NCBI RefSeq assembly: GCF_019635515.1
Contig: NZ_JAHBZI010000001.1
Span: 2,170,001 to 2,234,000, forward strand
Direction of reading: 5' to 3'
DNA from: Sphingomonas sp.
GTDB lineage: Bacteria > Pseudomonadota > Alphaproteobacteria > Sphingomonadales > Sphingomonadaceae
Length of the DNA stretch: 64,000 nucleotides
The first letter of the stretch is position 1. Every line of letters starts with the position of its first letter. Shown piece after piece: positions 46,177-55,489 of the stretch. The notes under the pieces were generated by a model, which worked only from the letters and a program-made list of their open reading frames with translations, was not told the DNA's origin and did no database searches. The position numbers and the translations under genes are program-made.

Positions 46177-47988
46177 ATGCCATTTTCGACCCTTCCCCCG
46201 CTTCTCGCCGAAGCGCTCGCCGCGCGTGGTTACGCCGCGCCCACGCCCGTCCAGGCGCAAGTCATCGAGCCGCAGGCCCATGGCCGCGATCTGATCGTTT
46301 CCGCGCAGACCGGCTCCGGCAAGACCGTCGCCTTCGGCCTCGCCATGGCGGGCGAGATGCTCGGCGAAGACGGCCGCATCCTCCCCAGCCGCGAGCCGCT
46401 GGCGCTGATCATCGCCCCCACCCGCGAACTCGCGCTGCAGGTCAGCCGCGAATTGATGTGGCTCTATGGCCAGGCCGGCGCGCGCATCGCCACCTGCGTC
46501 GGCGGCATGGATGCTTCCAAGGAGCGACGCCAGCTCAATTACGGCGCGCATATCGTCGTCGGCACCCCCGGGCGTCTCCGCGACCACCTCGAACGTGGCG
46601 CGCTCGATCTCTCGGCGCTCCGCGTCGCCGTGCTCGACGAAGCGGATGAGATGCTCGACATGGGCTTTCGCGACGATCTGGAGGCAATCCTCGACGCCGC
46701 CCCCGCCGAGCGCCGCACGCTCCTTTTCTCGGCGACGATGCCCAAGCCGATCGTCCAGCTCGCCAAGCGATACCAGCGCGACGCGCTACGCATCTCGACC
46801 GTGGGTGAGGATCGTGGCCATGGCGATATCCAGTATCAGTGCGTCACCGTCAGCCCCTCGGAAATCGAGCATGCGGTGATCAACCTGCTGCGCTTCCATG
46901 AAGCGGAGACGGCGATCCTGTTCTGCGCCACCCGCGACAATGTCCGCCATTTGCACGCCACCCTCGTCGAGCGCGGCTTCTCCGCCGTGGCGCTGTCGGG
47001 CGAGCATAGCCAGAACGAGCGCAACGCCGCGCTCCAGGCGCTGCGCGACCGCCGTGCCCGGGTCTGCGTCGCCACCGATGTCGCCGCGCGCGGCATCGAT
47101 CTGCCCAGCGTCACCCTCGTCATCCATGTCGAGCTGCCGCGCGACGCCGAGGCGCTTCAGCACCGCTCGGGCCGCACCGGCCGCGCCGGCAAGAAGGGCA
47201 CCGCCGTGCTCATCGTCCCCTTCCCGCGCCGCCGCCGCGTCGAATCGATGCTGCGCGGCGCCCGCATCAATGCCGAATGGATCGATCCGCCCAGCGCCGA
47301 GGCGATCCGCGCCAATGATCGCGAGCGCCTGCTCGCCGCCCTGCTCGAGCCGGTTGAGATCGAGGACGACGACCGCGATATCGCCGCGCGCCTGCTCGCC
47401 GAGAAGAGCCCCGAGGATATCGCCGCGCTGCTCGTCCGCGCCCATCGCGCGGCGATGCCGCAGCCCGAGGAACTGATCCAGCAGACGCCCGAGGCGCGCC
47501 GTCAGGCCCAGCAGGACAGGCATCGCCCGGGGTTCGAGGACATCGTCTGGTTCCGCATGGATATCGGCCGCCGCCAGAATGCCGATGCCCGCTGGATCCT
47601 GCCGCTGATCTGCCGGCGCGGCCATGTCACCAAGAATGAGATTGGCGCGATCCGCATCGGCCAGAGCGAGACCGCGTTCCAGATCCCCCGGGCCATCGCC
47701 GCCAAGTTCCAGTCGGCCATCGCCCGCACCGCCGAGGGTGACGACGATGTCCGCATCGAGCCGTCCGACGGCCCGCCCACCGGCGGTCCATCACAGCGCT
47801 CCGGCCCCGCCCCGCGTCCGACGCTTCGCGCCGCGCCGTCCGAAGGCGGCTTCAGCGTCGATGGCCCGCGCCCCGTCAAGACCAGGCCGCCGCGCACCGG
47901 CAATGCCCGTGGCAATGACGGCCGCCCGGCGCCGCGCCACCACGCCAAGCCCTTTGGCAAGGGTCCGAAAGGTCCGCGCCCCCGTTGA
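46177..47988 (+). CDS. DEAD-box RNA helicase with DbpA-like RNA-binding domain
   Basis: ATP-dependent RNA helicase for ribosome assembly or RNA turnover. The Q motif region is followed by AQTGSGKT (residues 43-50), PTRELALQV, TPGRLRDHL, DEADEMLDMGF, SATMPKP, ATDVAARGIDLP and HRSGRTGRAG. The region from VWFRMDIGRRQNADARWILP to about residue 515 looks like the RRM-type DbpA C-terminal domain. After it come about 85 residues of low-complexity Pro/Arg/Gly-rich tail. The 603 residues are longer than DbpA because of the tail. Either a DbpA or CsdA-like role is possible. Confidence 0.93.
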   Translation: MPFSTLPPLLAEALAARGYAAPTPVQAQVIEPQAHGRDLIVSAQTGSGKTVAFGLAMAGEMLGEDGRILPSREPLALIIAPTRELALQVSRELMWLYGQAGARIATCVGGMDASKERRQLNYGAHIVVGTPGRLRDHLERGALDLSALRVAVLDEADEMLDMGFRDDLEAILDAAPAERRTLLFSATMPKPIVQLAKRYQRDALRISTVGEDRGHGDIQYQCVTVSPSEIEHAVINLLRFHEAETAILFCATRDNVRHLHATLVERGFSAVALSGEHSQNERNAALQALRDRRARVCVATDVAARGIDLPSVTLVIHVELPRDAEALQHRSGRTGRAGKKGTAVLIVPFPRRRRVESMLRGARINAEWIDPPSAEAIRANDRERLLAALLEPVEIEDDDRDIAARLLAEKSPEDIAALLVRAHRAAMPQPEELIQQTPEARRQAQQDRHRPGFEDIVWFRMDIGRRQNADARWILPLICRRGHVTKNEIGAIRIGQSETAFQIPRAIAAKFQSAIARTAEGDDDVRIEPSDGPPTGGPSQRSGPAPRPTLRAAPSEGGFSVDGPRPVKTRPPRTGNARGNDGRPAPRHHAKPFGKGPKGPRPR

Positions 47989-48012
47989 GCCGCCTTCTTC
48001 CCTGCTTGCTTG

Positions 48013-48090
48013 GTGCTCCTGCGAAAGCAGGAGCCCAGGGTGATCAAGGGCAGCGCTTGCGGCTCTGGGCTCCTGCTTTCGCAGGAGCAC
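48013..48090. repeat. Intergenic palindromic repeat element (copy 6)
   Basis: GTGCTCCTGCGAAAGCAGGA and TCCTGCTTTCGCAGGAGCAC in inverted orientation, with GCCCAGGG and CTCTGGGC inside. The 78-base element sits 13 bases before the UPF0178 start, so it may affect that gene's message. Confidence 0.88.
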
Positions 48091-48103
48091 AAGGTAGCAG
48101 CCA

Positions 48104-48571
48104 ATGACACCGCGCATCCTCGTCGATGCCGACGCCTGCCCGGTGAAGGACGAGATTTACAAGGTCGCGTGGCGGCATGAAGTGCCGGTGGTCATCGTCA
48201 GCAATTCGTGGCTGCGCGTTCCCCAGCACCCACTGATCACCCGCCAGGTGGTCAGCGACGGCTTCGACGCGGCGGACGACTGGATCGCGGAAGCCGCCGA
48301 CGCGCGATCGGTGGTGATCACCGCCGATATCCTGCTCGCCGATCGTGCGCTAAAGGCTGGTGCGACGGTGCTGTCCCCCACCGGCAAGCCCTTCACCACC
48401 AGCTCGATCGGCGGCGCTATCGCCACCCGCGCGATCATGGCCGATCTGCGCGCCGGCGGTGAGCAGTTGGGCGGCCCCGCCCCCTTCGCCCCCAGCGACC
48501 GCTCGCGCTTCCTGCAGGCGCTCGACACCGCTCTCGTCGCACTCCGGAAACGATCCCTTACGCAATCTTAG
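48104..48571 (+). CDS. UPF0178 (DUF188) family protein, YaiI-like
   Basis: A 155-residue protein with the family start ILVDADACPVKDEIYKVA and VITADILLADRALKAGATVLSPTGK. The fold is a PIN/NYN-like nuclease domain with conserved acidic residues (DADACPVKDE, ADDWIAE, TADILLADRA). Biochemical role is unproven. The ribosome site is unclear because the repeat element lies close upstream. Confidence 0.9.
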   Translation: MTPRILVDADACPVKDEIYKVAWRHEVPVVIVSNSWLRVPQHPLITRQVVSDGFDAADDWIAEAADARSVVITADILLADRALKAGATVLSPTGKPFTTSSIGGAIATRAIMADLRAGGEQLGGPAPFAPSDRSRFLQALDTALVALRKRSLTQS

Positions 48572-48622
48572 GATTAACGCGGCACAGTCCTTCCTTCGGG
48601 AAGAGGGAAGAGATTGCCGGGG

Positions 48623-51082
48623 ATGCACAACCTGCCGCTGATAGCGACACGGCCGCCGCGCCTGAGCGAGATGGCCGATGCCTTGCGCGCGGTGGAGACC
48701 GCGGGCACGTACAGCAATGGCGGGCCGGTCGTTCGCCGATTTGAGGACGATCTCGTCGATCGATGCTTCGGCGGCGAAGGCAAGGCGCTCGCCGTTACCA
48801 ACGCCACGCTCGGGCTGATGCTCGCCATCCGCCAGGCCCGCACCGGCCGTAGCGGCCCATATGCGCTGATGCCCAGCTTCACTTTCGCCGCCGCCGCCCA
48901 CGCCGCGATCTGGGCGGGGCTGACGCCGCTGATCTGCGATATCGATCCCGGCGACTGGGCCGCCTGCGCCGCCGCCGAGCAAGCTTTGCTCGAACGCTAT
49001 GGCGAACAGATCGCGGTGATCGTCCCCTACGACACCTTCAACACCGGTCTGGATCTCGCCCGCTACGAAACTCTTGCCCGCAAATACGGCGCTGGTGTCG
49101 TGGTCGACGCCGCCGCCTCGCTCGGCGGGCTCGACGCGCAGGGCCGCGGCTATGGCAGCGGCTCGCCCTTCGCCTGCGTCTATTCGATGCACGCGACCAA
49201 GCCCTTCGCCGTCGCCGAGGGCGGCGTGATCTACAGCGCCGACGCGAATTTGATCGACCAGTTCCGCACCATGCACAATTTCGGCTTCGGCGCGCCCCGC
49301 GCCGCGACCGAACTGGGCATGAACGCCAAGCTCCCCGAAGTGCTCGGCCTCCTCGCCGAAGCCAAACTCGCCGAGATCGAACAGGTCGCGACACACCGCG
49401 CCGCACTCGCCGCCGCCTATCGCGACGAGCTGCCCGAATATACGTTCCAGACCGTCCATGGCACGCGCCAGGTCAGCCAGTTCATGCCGCTGCTGCTTCC
49501 CGCCGGTACTGACCGCGAGGCGGTGATCGCCGAGCTCGCCGCGCAAGGCATCGGCTCGGGCAAATATTTCAGCCCGCATCTCGCCCGGCAGCCCTGGTTC
49601 CAGCAGAGCTGCGTGATTGAGCCCACCCCCGTCGCCGACCGGGTCGGCGCGCACATCCTGTCGCTGCCGATCACCGATGTCATGACCGCCGCCGATGTCG
49701 CGACCATCGCCGGCGCGCTCCAGACCGCGGCGCGCACGCGCATCCACGCGATGCCCGCCGGCCCTGAAACTCACGAGACTTTGCTGGTCGGCGGCGGCCC
49801 CGCCGGCACGGCGATGCTGATCGCGGCAAGCAAGCAGAACCGTCTCGCCGAACTCGCCCGCGGGCTCATCATCGTCGAGGGCAGCGCCCGCCTCGGCGGC
49901 GGACAGTTGGCCGGCTACGCGATCACGTCGGACAGCACCGCCGAGACTTTCCTCAGCGCCGTGAAGGACAACCCGCACCCGGGCATCGCCGCGCTGATGG
50001 CGCATCCGAGCGGCGCCGAGATCGGCAAATATACCGGCGCGCTCGGCGTGCCGCTCGCCCGCACCGGTCCGTTCCTCGACGCGATGGGCGACCGGATCGG
50101 CCAGGTCGTCCGCGAGCACGGCGGCACGATCCTCACCAGCCACCGCGTCCTTGAATCGCGCCGCACCGCCTCCGGCCTCTGGCGGTCACGCGTCCGTGAC
50201 GACATCAACGGCATCGAACGCGATATCCTCTCGCGCAACATCGTCCTCGCCACCGGCGGCTATCAATCGGCCAGCGAAGTCGCCGCCGCCGAAGTGGCCG
50301 GCATGGCGCTGGGCGAGCGCGTCGGTGATCGCCTTGTCCTCTCCGACGACGCACTCCGCCTCGGCGGCATCGATCAGCTTCGCGAGCGCTTGTCCGGCGT
50401 CCGCGCCCCGCGCATCGCCATCGTCGGCGCATCGACCAGTGCGCTGGCCACCGCGGCTTTGCTGCTCAAATCCGCCATCCCCTTCGGCGCCGGCGCGGTA
50501 ACGTTGCTGCACCGCGAGGCGCTTCGTCCCTTCTATCACTCCGCCGAAGCCGCCCACGCCGATGGCTTCACCGATTTCGGCCCGGACGATATCTGTCCGG
50601 TCTCGGGCTTCGTCTATCGCCTTGCCGGCTTCCGGCTCGAGGCCCGCGAGCTGATCCTGCGCATCCTCGGCGTCGGCGGCCGTGTCCCGGATCCGCGCCT
50701 GCACACCCACCGCATTATCGGCGACGATCACGCCCGCGCCGCAGCGGCGCTCGACAATGCCGATCTCGTCATCGGCGCGCTCGGCTACCGCCCGCATGCC
50801 TTGCCCCTGCTCGACGCCGATGGCCGCCGCATCGCGCTTGCCGCGCATGCGCCCGGCCGGCCGCGCCTCGTCGATCAGCAATGCCGCGTCATCGATGCCG
50901 AGGGTCAGCCGATCGCCAACGCTTTCGGGATCGGGCTCGCCGCCGGCTTCGTGCCGATGGGCGCGCTCGGCGGCGAGAAGAGTTTCAGGGGCAAGGCCAA
51001 TGGTCTTTGGCTCTGGCAGAATGATGTCGGCCAGCTGATCGTCGGCCAGTTGCTCGATTCCGCGACGAGGGCCGCGGCGTGA
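48623..51082 (+). CDS. Two-domain fusion: DegT/DnrJ/EryC1/StrS aminotransferase plus FAD/NAD(P) oxidoreductase
   Basis: 819 residues. Residues 1-375 form a PLP-dependent sugar-aminotransferase domain: PSFTFAAAAHAAIWAGL, then D162 in VVVDAAASLG, and the PLP lysine in YSMHATKPFAVAEGGV (Lys193). Residues 385-819 are a flavin monooxygenase-like domain: LLVGGGPAGTAMLIA (387-401), a second nucleotide motif IAIVGASTSALATAALL (599-615), ATGGYQ (543-548), and GALGYRP (718-724). I see no stop or frameshift between the halves. The GT2 gene starts four bases before its stop. The product may modify an amino sugar or other acceptor; the reaction is unknown. A TTG at 48614 is an alternative start. Confidence 0.8.
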   Translation: MHNLPLIATRPPRLSEMADALRAVETAGTYSNGGPVVRRFEDDLVDRCFGGEGKALAVTNATLGLMLAIRQARTGRSGPYALMPSFTFAAAAHAAIWAGLTPLICDIDPGDWAACAAAEQALLERYGEQIAVIVPYDTFNTGLDLARYETLARKYGAGVVVDAAASLGGLDAQGRGYGSGSPFACVYSMHATKPFAVAEGGVIYSADANLIDQFRTMHNFGFGAPRAATELGMNAKLPEVLGLLAEAKLAEIEQVATHRAALAAAYRDELPEYTFQTVHGTRQVSQFMPLLLPAGTDREAVIAELAAQGIGSGKYFSPHLARQPWFQQSCVIEPTPVADRVGAHILSLPITDVMTAADVATIAGALQTAARTRIHAMPAGPETHETLLVGGGPAGTAMLIAASKQNRLAELARGLIIVEGSARLGGGQLAGYAITSDSTAETFLSAVKDNPHPGIAALMAHPSGAEIGKYTGALGVPLARTGPFLDAMGDRIGQVVREHGGTILTSHRVLESRRTASGLWRSRVRDDINGIERDILSRNIVLATGGYQSASEVAAAEVAGMALGERVGDRLVLSDDALRLGGIDQLRERLSGVRAPRIAIVGASTSALATAALLLKSAIPFGAGAVTLLHREALRPFYHSAEAAHADGFTDFGPDDICPVSGFVYRLAGFRLEARELILRILGVGGRVPDPRLHTHRIIGDDHARAAAALDNADLVIGALGYRPHALPLLDADGRRIALAAHAPGRPRLVDQQCRVIDAEGQPIANAFGIGLAAGFVPMGALGGEKSFRGKANGLWLWQNDVGQLIVGQLLDSATRAAA

Positions 51083-52134
51083 CCCCGGCGATCTCGGTGA
51101 TCATGGCCGCCTATAATGGCGCGGCGCTGATCGGCGAGACTATCGCCACGCTGCGCGAGCAGACCCGCGGCGATTGGGAACTGATCGTCGTCGATGACAA
51201 ATCGACCGACGACACGCTCGAAGTTCTGGCCCGCATCCGCGATCCACGCATCCGCGTTATCGCCTCGGAGGTTAATGAAGGCCCGGTCTGCGCCCGCAAC
51301 CGCGCCTTTGCCGAAGCGCGCGGCCGCTACATCGCCGCGCTCGATCAGGACGATCTGTGCATGCCGGATCGCTTCGCGCGCCAGGCCGCCTATCTCGACG
51401 CACATCCCGAAGCCGTCCTCGTCGCCTCCGCGGCATTGCTGATGGAAGACGGCGTCCCCGCACGCTGGCCCAATGAGCGTCACCTGAGCCCGGCAATGAT
51501 CGACTGGTTGCTCCTGACGCAAAACCCGCTGGTCTGGTCCACTTCGATGTTCCGCGCCGATGCCGCGCGGGCGCTCACCCCATTCACCCGGCCCGAGCTG
51601 CGCTACGCCGAGGATTTCGATCTCTATCACCGCATCCGCCGCTTCGGCGCACTGGCTCGGATCGACACGCCGCTGCTCGCCTATCGCTGTCACCCCGGCG
51701 GCGCGTCGCAAAAATATGGTGCGATGATGCGGGCCAGTGCCGCCGCTGTCCTGACCGGGCGCTACGAGGCCGTTTTCGGTAGCGATGCCCACGCCAATGC
51801 CGCTCTCGTTGCCGAATATCTGATGGCGCGCGAGCCGGTGCCCGACCTCGAGACGCTTGGCCGCCTCTCGCGCATCCTCAGCCAGCTCCACACCTGGTTC
51901 GTCTCGCAGACCGCGCTCACACCGCAGCAGCGCATCGAGGTCGATGGTGAATATGCGCGGCTATGGTGGTTGCTCGCGCGCCCCGCGCTGCGCCAGGGCC
52001 ATGTCGGGCTGATCGGTGCGCTGGCCACCCGCCCCGATGTCGTCCGCATCGATCCGATCGATCCCGATCTGATCGTCTCGCCGCTGATCGGCGGCGCCCG
52101 CGCCCTCGCCCGCAGCCTCGCCGGCCGCCGCTAA
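51079..52134 (+). CDS. Family 2 glycosyltransferase, coupled to the fusion enzyme
   Basis: GT-A glycosyltransferase of 351 residues. It has SVIMAAYNGAALIGETIATL, LIVVDDKSTDDTLEVL, and the metal motif in AALDQDD, then the acceptor-side YAEDFDLYHRIRR. There is no transmembrane helix, so it is cytoplasmic. The GTG start overlaps the fusion gene's TGA (GTGA), which is strong evidence of translational coupling. It may transfer the sugar made or modified by the fusion enzyme; no polysaccharide cluster is visible around it. Confidence 0.87.
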   Translation: MTPAISVIMAAYNGAALIGETIATLREQTRGDWELIVVDDKSTDDTLEVLARIRDPRIRVIASEVNEGPVCARNRAFAEARGRYIAALDQDDLCMPDRFARQAAYLDAHPEAVLVASAALLMEDGVPARWPNERHLSPAMIDWLLLTQNPLVWSTSMFRADAARALTPFTRPELRYAEDFDLYHRIRRFGALARIDTPLLAYRCHPGGASQKYGAMMRASAAAVLTGRYEAVFGSDAHANAALVAEYLMAREPVPDLETLGRLSRILSQLHTWFVSQTALTPQQRIEVDGEYARLWWLLARPALRQGHVGLIGALATRPDVVRIDPIDPDLIVSPLIGGARALARSLAGRR

Positions 52135-52152
52135 CGCCAATCGCATAAGGAA

Positions 52153-52190
52153 AGGCCCGCCGCGCTGGTGCGCGACGGGCCTGAACCTTT
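52153..52190. terminator. Bidirectional terminator between glycosyltransferase and TonB receptor
   Basis: AGGCCCGCCGCGC-TGGT-GCGCGACGGGCCT pairs over 12 positions with one mismatch. T-rich sequence follows in both directions (CCTTTTT on plus, TTTCCTT on minus). It serves the two convergent genes. Confidence 0.75.
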
Positions 52191-52230
52191 TTGGCAACCG
52201 GACCGCCCGAAGGCGCCCGGCCAGCCGGTA

Positions 52231-55224
52231 TTAGAACTTCACTTCGACGCCCACCGTGTACGAACGGCCGCGCGGATCGGCGACGCGGGGTTCCCACGAG
52301 CTACCGGCGCCGGTGTTGCCGTCATAGGTGATCGCGAAGGGCGGATCGGTGTTGAACAGGTTCCGCACGCCCATCGTGAGCTTGTAGTTCGGGCCAAGGC
52401 CCAGATAGCTCGCCGACAGGTTGTAGATCACATAGTCCTTCACAAAGGGGTTGTAATCCGGGCGAGTCACGGTGCCGGCGGCGATGCCGGGTAGCGCGTT
52501 GTTCTTATAGCCCTTACGGAAGATCTGCGAGAGGCCGATCTGGAAGTCGTCGTTCGAGTAGTTGATGAACGCGTTGTGCTTCCACTTGACGCCGAGGTCA
52601 CCAGCATAGGTGAACACGCCGATCAGGCTCGGACCATATGCCGCGGTCGGAGTCAGCTTCTCACGCTTCTTGAGCAGCAGCGTGCCGTCAAAGCCTGCCG
52701 AGAAACGACCGCCCATCGCGTCAACGCCCGCGCGACCCGAGAGCTCAAGGCCCTGGGTGCGGCGCGAGCCGGCATTGATCCAGCGATCGTCGATCACCGA
52801 AACCGTGCCGCCGGTGCGGATGAAGCGATCCGTGAACAGCGAGGCATTGTCGATCAGCTGACGCAGCGTGAGGAGCTGGATGGTGTTGTCAACCGCGATC
52901 GACCAGAAGTCGGCCGACAGGCTGAACAGCGGAGCGGGCTGGAGGACCACGCCGACGCTGAACTGCTTCGCCGTCTCCGGCCCAAGCGTGCTGTTGCCGC
53001 CGGTCGCGATGTCCGGCCGGATCTGCGCACAGGGCAAGCCGCTCAGATATGCGCTGGTCGGCACGCCTCCGGGGCAAGCAACCGGATCGGCGATATCGCT
53101 GCCCGCATAAGGCGAGAGCGTGACGCCGTTGAAGATCTGGTTGAACGACGGGACGCGGAAGCCGGTGTTGTACGAGCCGCGGAACATCAGCTGCTCGATC
53201 GGGCGATACCGAACCGAGATCTTCGGGTTCGTGGTGGTGCCGAAGCCGGTGTAATCATCGACGCGAACCGCGCCGGTGATCTCGAAACCGCGGAACAGCG
53301 GCACCAGGACTTCGGCATAGGCCGCCTTGACGGTACGGTTCTTCGGGGTCAGCGCATTGACGTTGTCGAACGCCGCCAGGAAGATCACCGGCGCTGTCGC
53401 CGCGGCGGCGGCCGAACCGTTGAACGAATAGGTCTCACGGCGATAGTCGATACCGGCCGCGACCTGAACGTCACCGCCCCAGACCGGGAACAGCGGGCCC
53501 GAGATCGACGCATCGAGCTGCTTCACTTCGTAGCGGCCGCCATAGAGCGTCGCGCCGCGTGCCGAAACCGATTCAAGGGCGGCAAGGCCGGCTGCCGTCT
53601 GATCGATCGAGAAAGGATTGATCAGACCCGAGTTCATCACACCGACCAGGCCGCGATAGCCTGCGGGGGCGCCAGTGACCTGCGGTGCGAGCGGATCGTA
53701 GGCACCGTTGGCGAGCGTACCGCGATAATAATAACCGCTGCCAAGGAGCGACGAGCTTTCCGACTTCGCATAGGAAGCGCCGGCACGATAGTCCCAGCCT
53801 TCCCATAGCGGGCCTTCAAAGCCCAGCGCCGCGCGGATCGTCTTGGTGTTGGTCACATATTCGCGCGGACCGCAGGCGCCGCAACGCCAGCGATACGAGA
53901 TCGGCAGGCCGTAGCGCGCCGCGAGCGCGGTGCGCTGCGCCGGGTTGGTGAAGGCGTTGTAGATCGCGTTGTAGATCGCGTCATACTGCGCCGCGGTCGT
54001 GCCGTTGCGCGGGTAGGCGATGTTCAGGTTGGTGGTGTTCGCGCTGAGCTGCGCGTTCGAGAAGCTCTTCGCCGAAGTCGCGTCCGAGCCGGTTACTTCG
54101 AGCGACATCTGGTGATCGCCGCCAAGGCTGCCGATCGCGCGCGCATAATAGGTCAGCGTCTCGATCGGCTGCTGGATCACCGCGGCGCGGCCGGTATCCC
54201 ACGCGCAGGCATATTGCGCGCTGGCGGTGTTCCACAGCACTTCGTCATAGGCCATGCCGCCGTCGAAGGACTCGCAGCCTGCGCCGCCGGGCAGATCGAG
54301 CGTGTTGATGCCACCCGCCGCGGCGTTCGCGCCGTTGGGCGCGGTCAGCGTCAGGCCGGTGAGCAGCGTGCCGCCGGGATTTTGGAAGGCGTTCGCACCG
54401 ATGTTGAACGCAGTCGCGATCGGCGTGCCGCGGGTATCGACCGAAAGGCCGCGATTGGGCTGGTTGCCGTTGACGAAGTCACGGTCCGAACCGCGCAGGA
54501 TCTTGTTCCAGCTATAGGAAATCGACCCCATGATGTTGAAACCGTTCTCGTCGATGTCGCCATAGCCGGCGAGGCCCGAGACGCGGTAGATGTTGCCGCC
54601 GCCGCCTTCGGTCACATCGACGAAGCCGTTCAGCGCGAGGCCCTGGAAATCCTTCTTGGTGATGAAGTTGATCACGCCGCCAACCGCGTCGGTGCCGTAG
54701 ATCGCCGATGCGCCATCCTTCAGGACTTCGACGCGCTCGATCGCCGAGAACGGGATCTGGTTGACGTCGACCGCGCCGCCCGAAAGGCCGTGCGCCGCAA
54801 CGCGGCGGCCGTTGAGCAGCACCAGCGTGGCGGCCGAGCCCTGGCCGCGCAGGTTGGCCGAAGACAGGCCGTTGGTGCCGCGCTGGGCACCGCTGGTGAC
54901 GTCGGCGTTCGACGAGAGGTTGTCCGCGCCCGAGCCGTTGGTGCTCAGGAACATGACGAGCTGTTCGGGGCTCGAAATGCCATTGCGCTGGATTTCGGCG
55001 GTGGTGATCACCTGCAGCGGCAGCGCCGAATTGTTCGGGTCCTGCTTGATGCGCGAGCCGGTGACGAGGATTTCATTGTCCTTGGTCGGCTCGTCCTGCG
55101 CAGCGGCAGTCGGATCGCCGGCCGTGACGGGCGCGGTGGTTTCCTGCGCCATGGCAGGCATCGCGGCGAGCGCGGCAAAGGCCGTTCCCGTGGCGAGAAG
55201 CAGTTTGAGCGACGAAGTAGCCAT
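52231..55224 (-). CDS. TonB-dependent outer-membrane receptor, large, with cysteine-containing insert
   Basis: Outer-membrane receptor of 997 residues. Signal peptide MATSSLKLLLATGTAFAALA. The plug reads EILVTGSRIKQD, then ANLRGQGSAATLVLLNGRRV, IERVEVLKDGASAIYGTDA and VGGVINFITKKD. The barrel ends in the terminal strand TVGVEVKF with final Phe. Unusually for this family there are several cysteines: CESF, YACAWD, RCGACGP, VACPG, and LPCAQ, probably forming disulfides in extracellular loops. No ligand can be assigned. Upstream is a 257-base gap shared with the divergent MFS gene. Confidence 0.92.
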   Translation of the reverse strand: MATSSLKLLLATGTAFAALAAMPAMAQETTAPVTAGDPTAAAQDEPTKDNEILVTGSRIKQDPNNSALPLQVITTAEIQRNGISSPEQLVMFLSTNGSGADNLSSNADVTSGAQRGTNGLSSANLRGQGSAATLVLLNGRRVAAHGLSGGAVDVNQIPFSAIERVEVLKDGASAIYGTDAVGGVINFITKKDFQGLALNGFVDVTEGGGGNIYRVSGLAGYGDIDENGFNIMGSISYSWNKILRGSDRDFVNGNQPNRGLSVDTRGTPIATAFNIGANAFQNPGGTLLTGLTLTAPNGANAAAGGINTLDLPGGAGCESFDGGMAYDEVLWNTASAQYACAWDTGRAAVIQQPIETLTYYARAIGSLGGDHQMSLEVTGSDATSAKSFSNAQLSANTTNLNIAYPRNGTTAAQYDAIYNAIYNAFTNPAQRTALAARYGLPISYRWRCGACGPREYVTNTKTIRAALGFEGPLWEGWDYRAGASYAKSESSSLLGSGYYYRGTLANGAYDPLAPQVTGAPAGYRGLVGVMNSGLINPFSIDQTAAGLAALESVSARGATLYGGRYEVKQLDASISGPLFPVWGGDVQVAAGIDYRRETYSFNGSAAAAATAPVIFLAAFDNVNALTPKNRTVKAAYAEVLVPLFRGFEITGAVRVDDYTGFGTTTNPKISVRYRPIEQLMFRGSYNTGFRVPSFNQIFNGVTLSPYAGSDIADPVACPGGVPTSAYLSGLPCAQIRPDIATGGNSTLGPETAKQFSVGVVLQPAPLFSLSADFWSIAVDNTIQLLTLRQLIDNASLFTDRFIRTGGTVSVIDDRWINAGSRRTQGLELSGRAGVDAMGGRFSAGFDGTLLLKKREKLTPTAAYGPSLIGVFTYAGDLGVKWKHNAFINYSNDDFQIGLSQIFRKGYKNNALPGIAAGTVTRPDYNPFVKDYVIYNLSASYLGLGPNYKLTMGVRNLFNTDPPFAITYDGNTGAGSSWEPRVADPRGRSYTVGVEVKF

Positions 55225-55444
55225 TGGTATCCCCCTGAAGCACGCAATTTTCGCAATGCGGACCTGTGCATTAAGTAACAAAAATGTGGCACCGCATCAT
55301 AGTATCTTTTCTCAAATCCATAACCCCCGGGCATTAAGTGCCGCGCTCCGCCTCCTAAGCGTTGCCTTGCGGCAACACTTCCCCCCTTATTGACTTTGCG
55401 CCGTCCTTTCCGGACCACCATCGGCACCGGAGAGGGAGTGTTCG

Positions 55445-55489
55445 ATGGCGCGTGATCTGCCCCAAATCAGGACTGAACGGCGTGGCTGA
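55445..55489 (+). promoter_or_regulatory. Candidate 14-residue upstream ORF overlapping the MFS gene start
   Basis: An ATG with a strong AGAGGGAG ribosome site reads MARDLPQIRTERRG then stops at 55489, in a different frame from the MFS gene whose GTG begins at 55482. This would give translational coupling by an overlapping leader peptide. It may be a chance ORF or a start-assignment problem. Confidence 0.35.

Noticed and set aside
48350..50143. A 597-codon open frame on the minus strand
   Set aside because: It is antisense to the UPF0178 and fusion genes, both with clear motifs, and has biased composition (Gly, Arg, Glu, His) without a domain.
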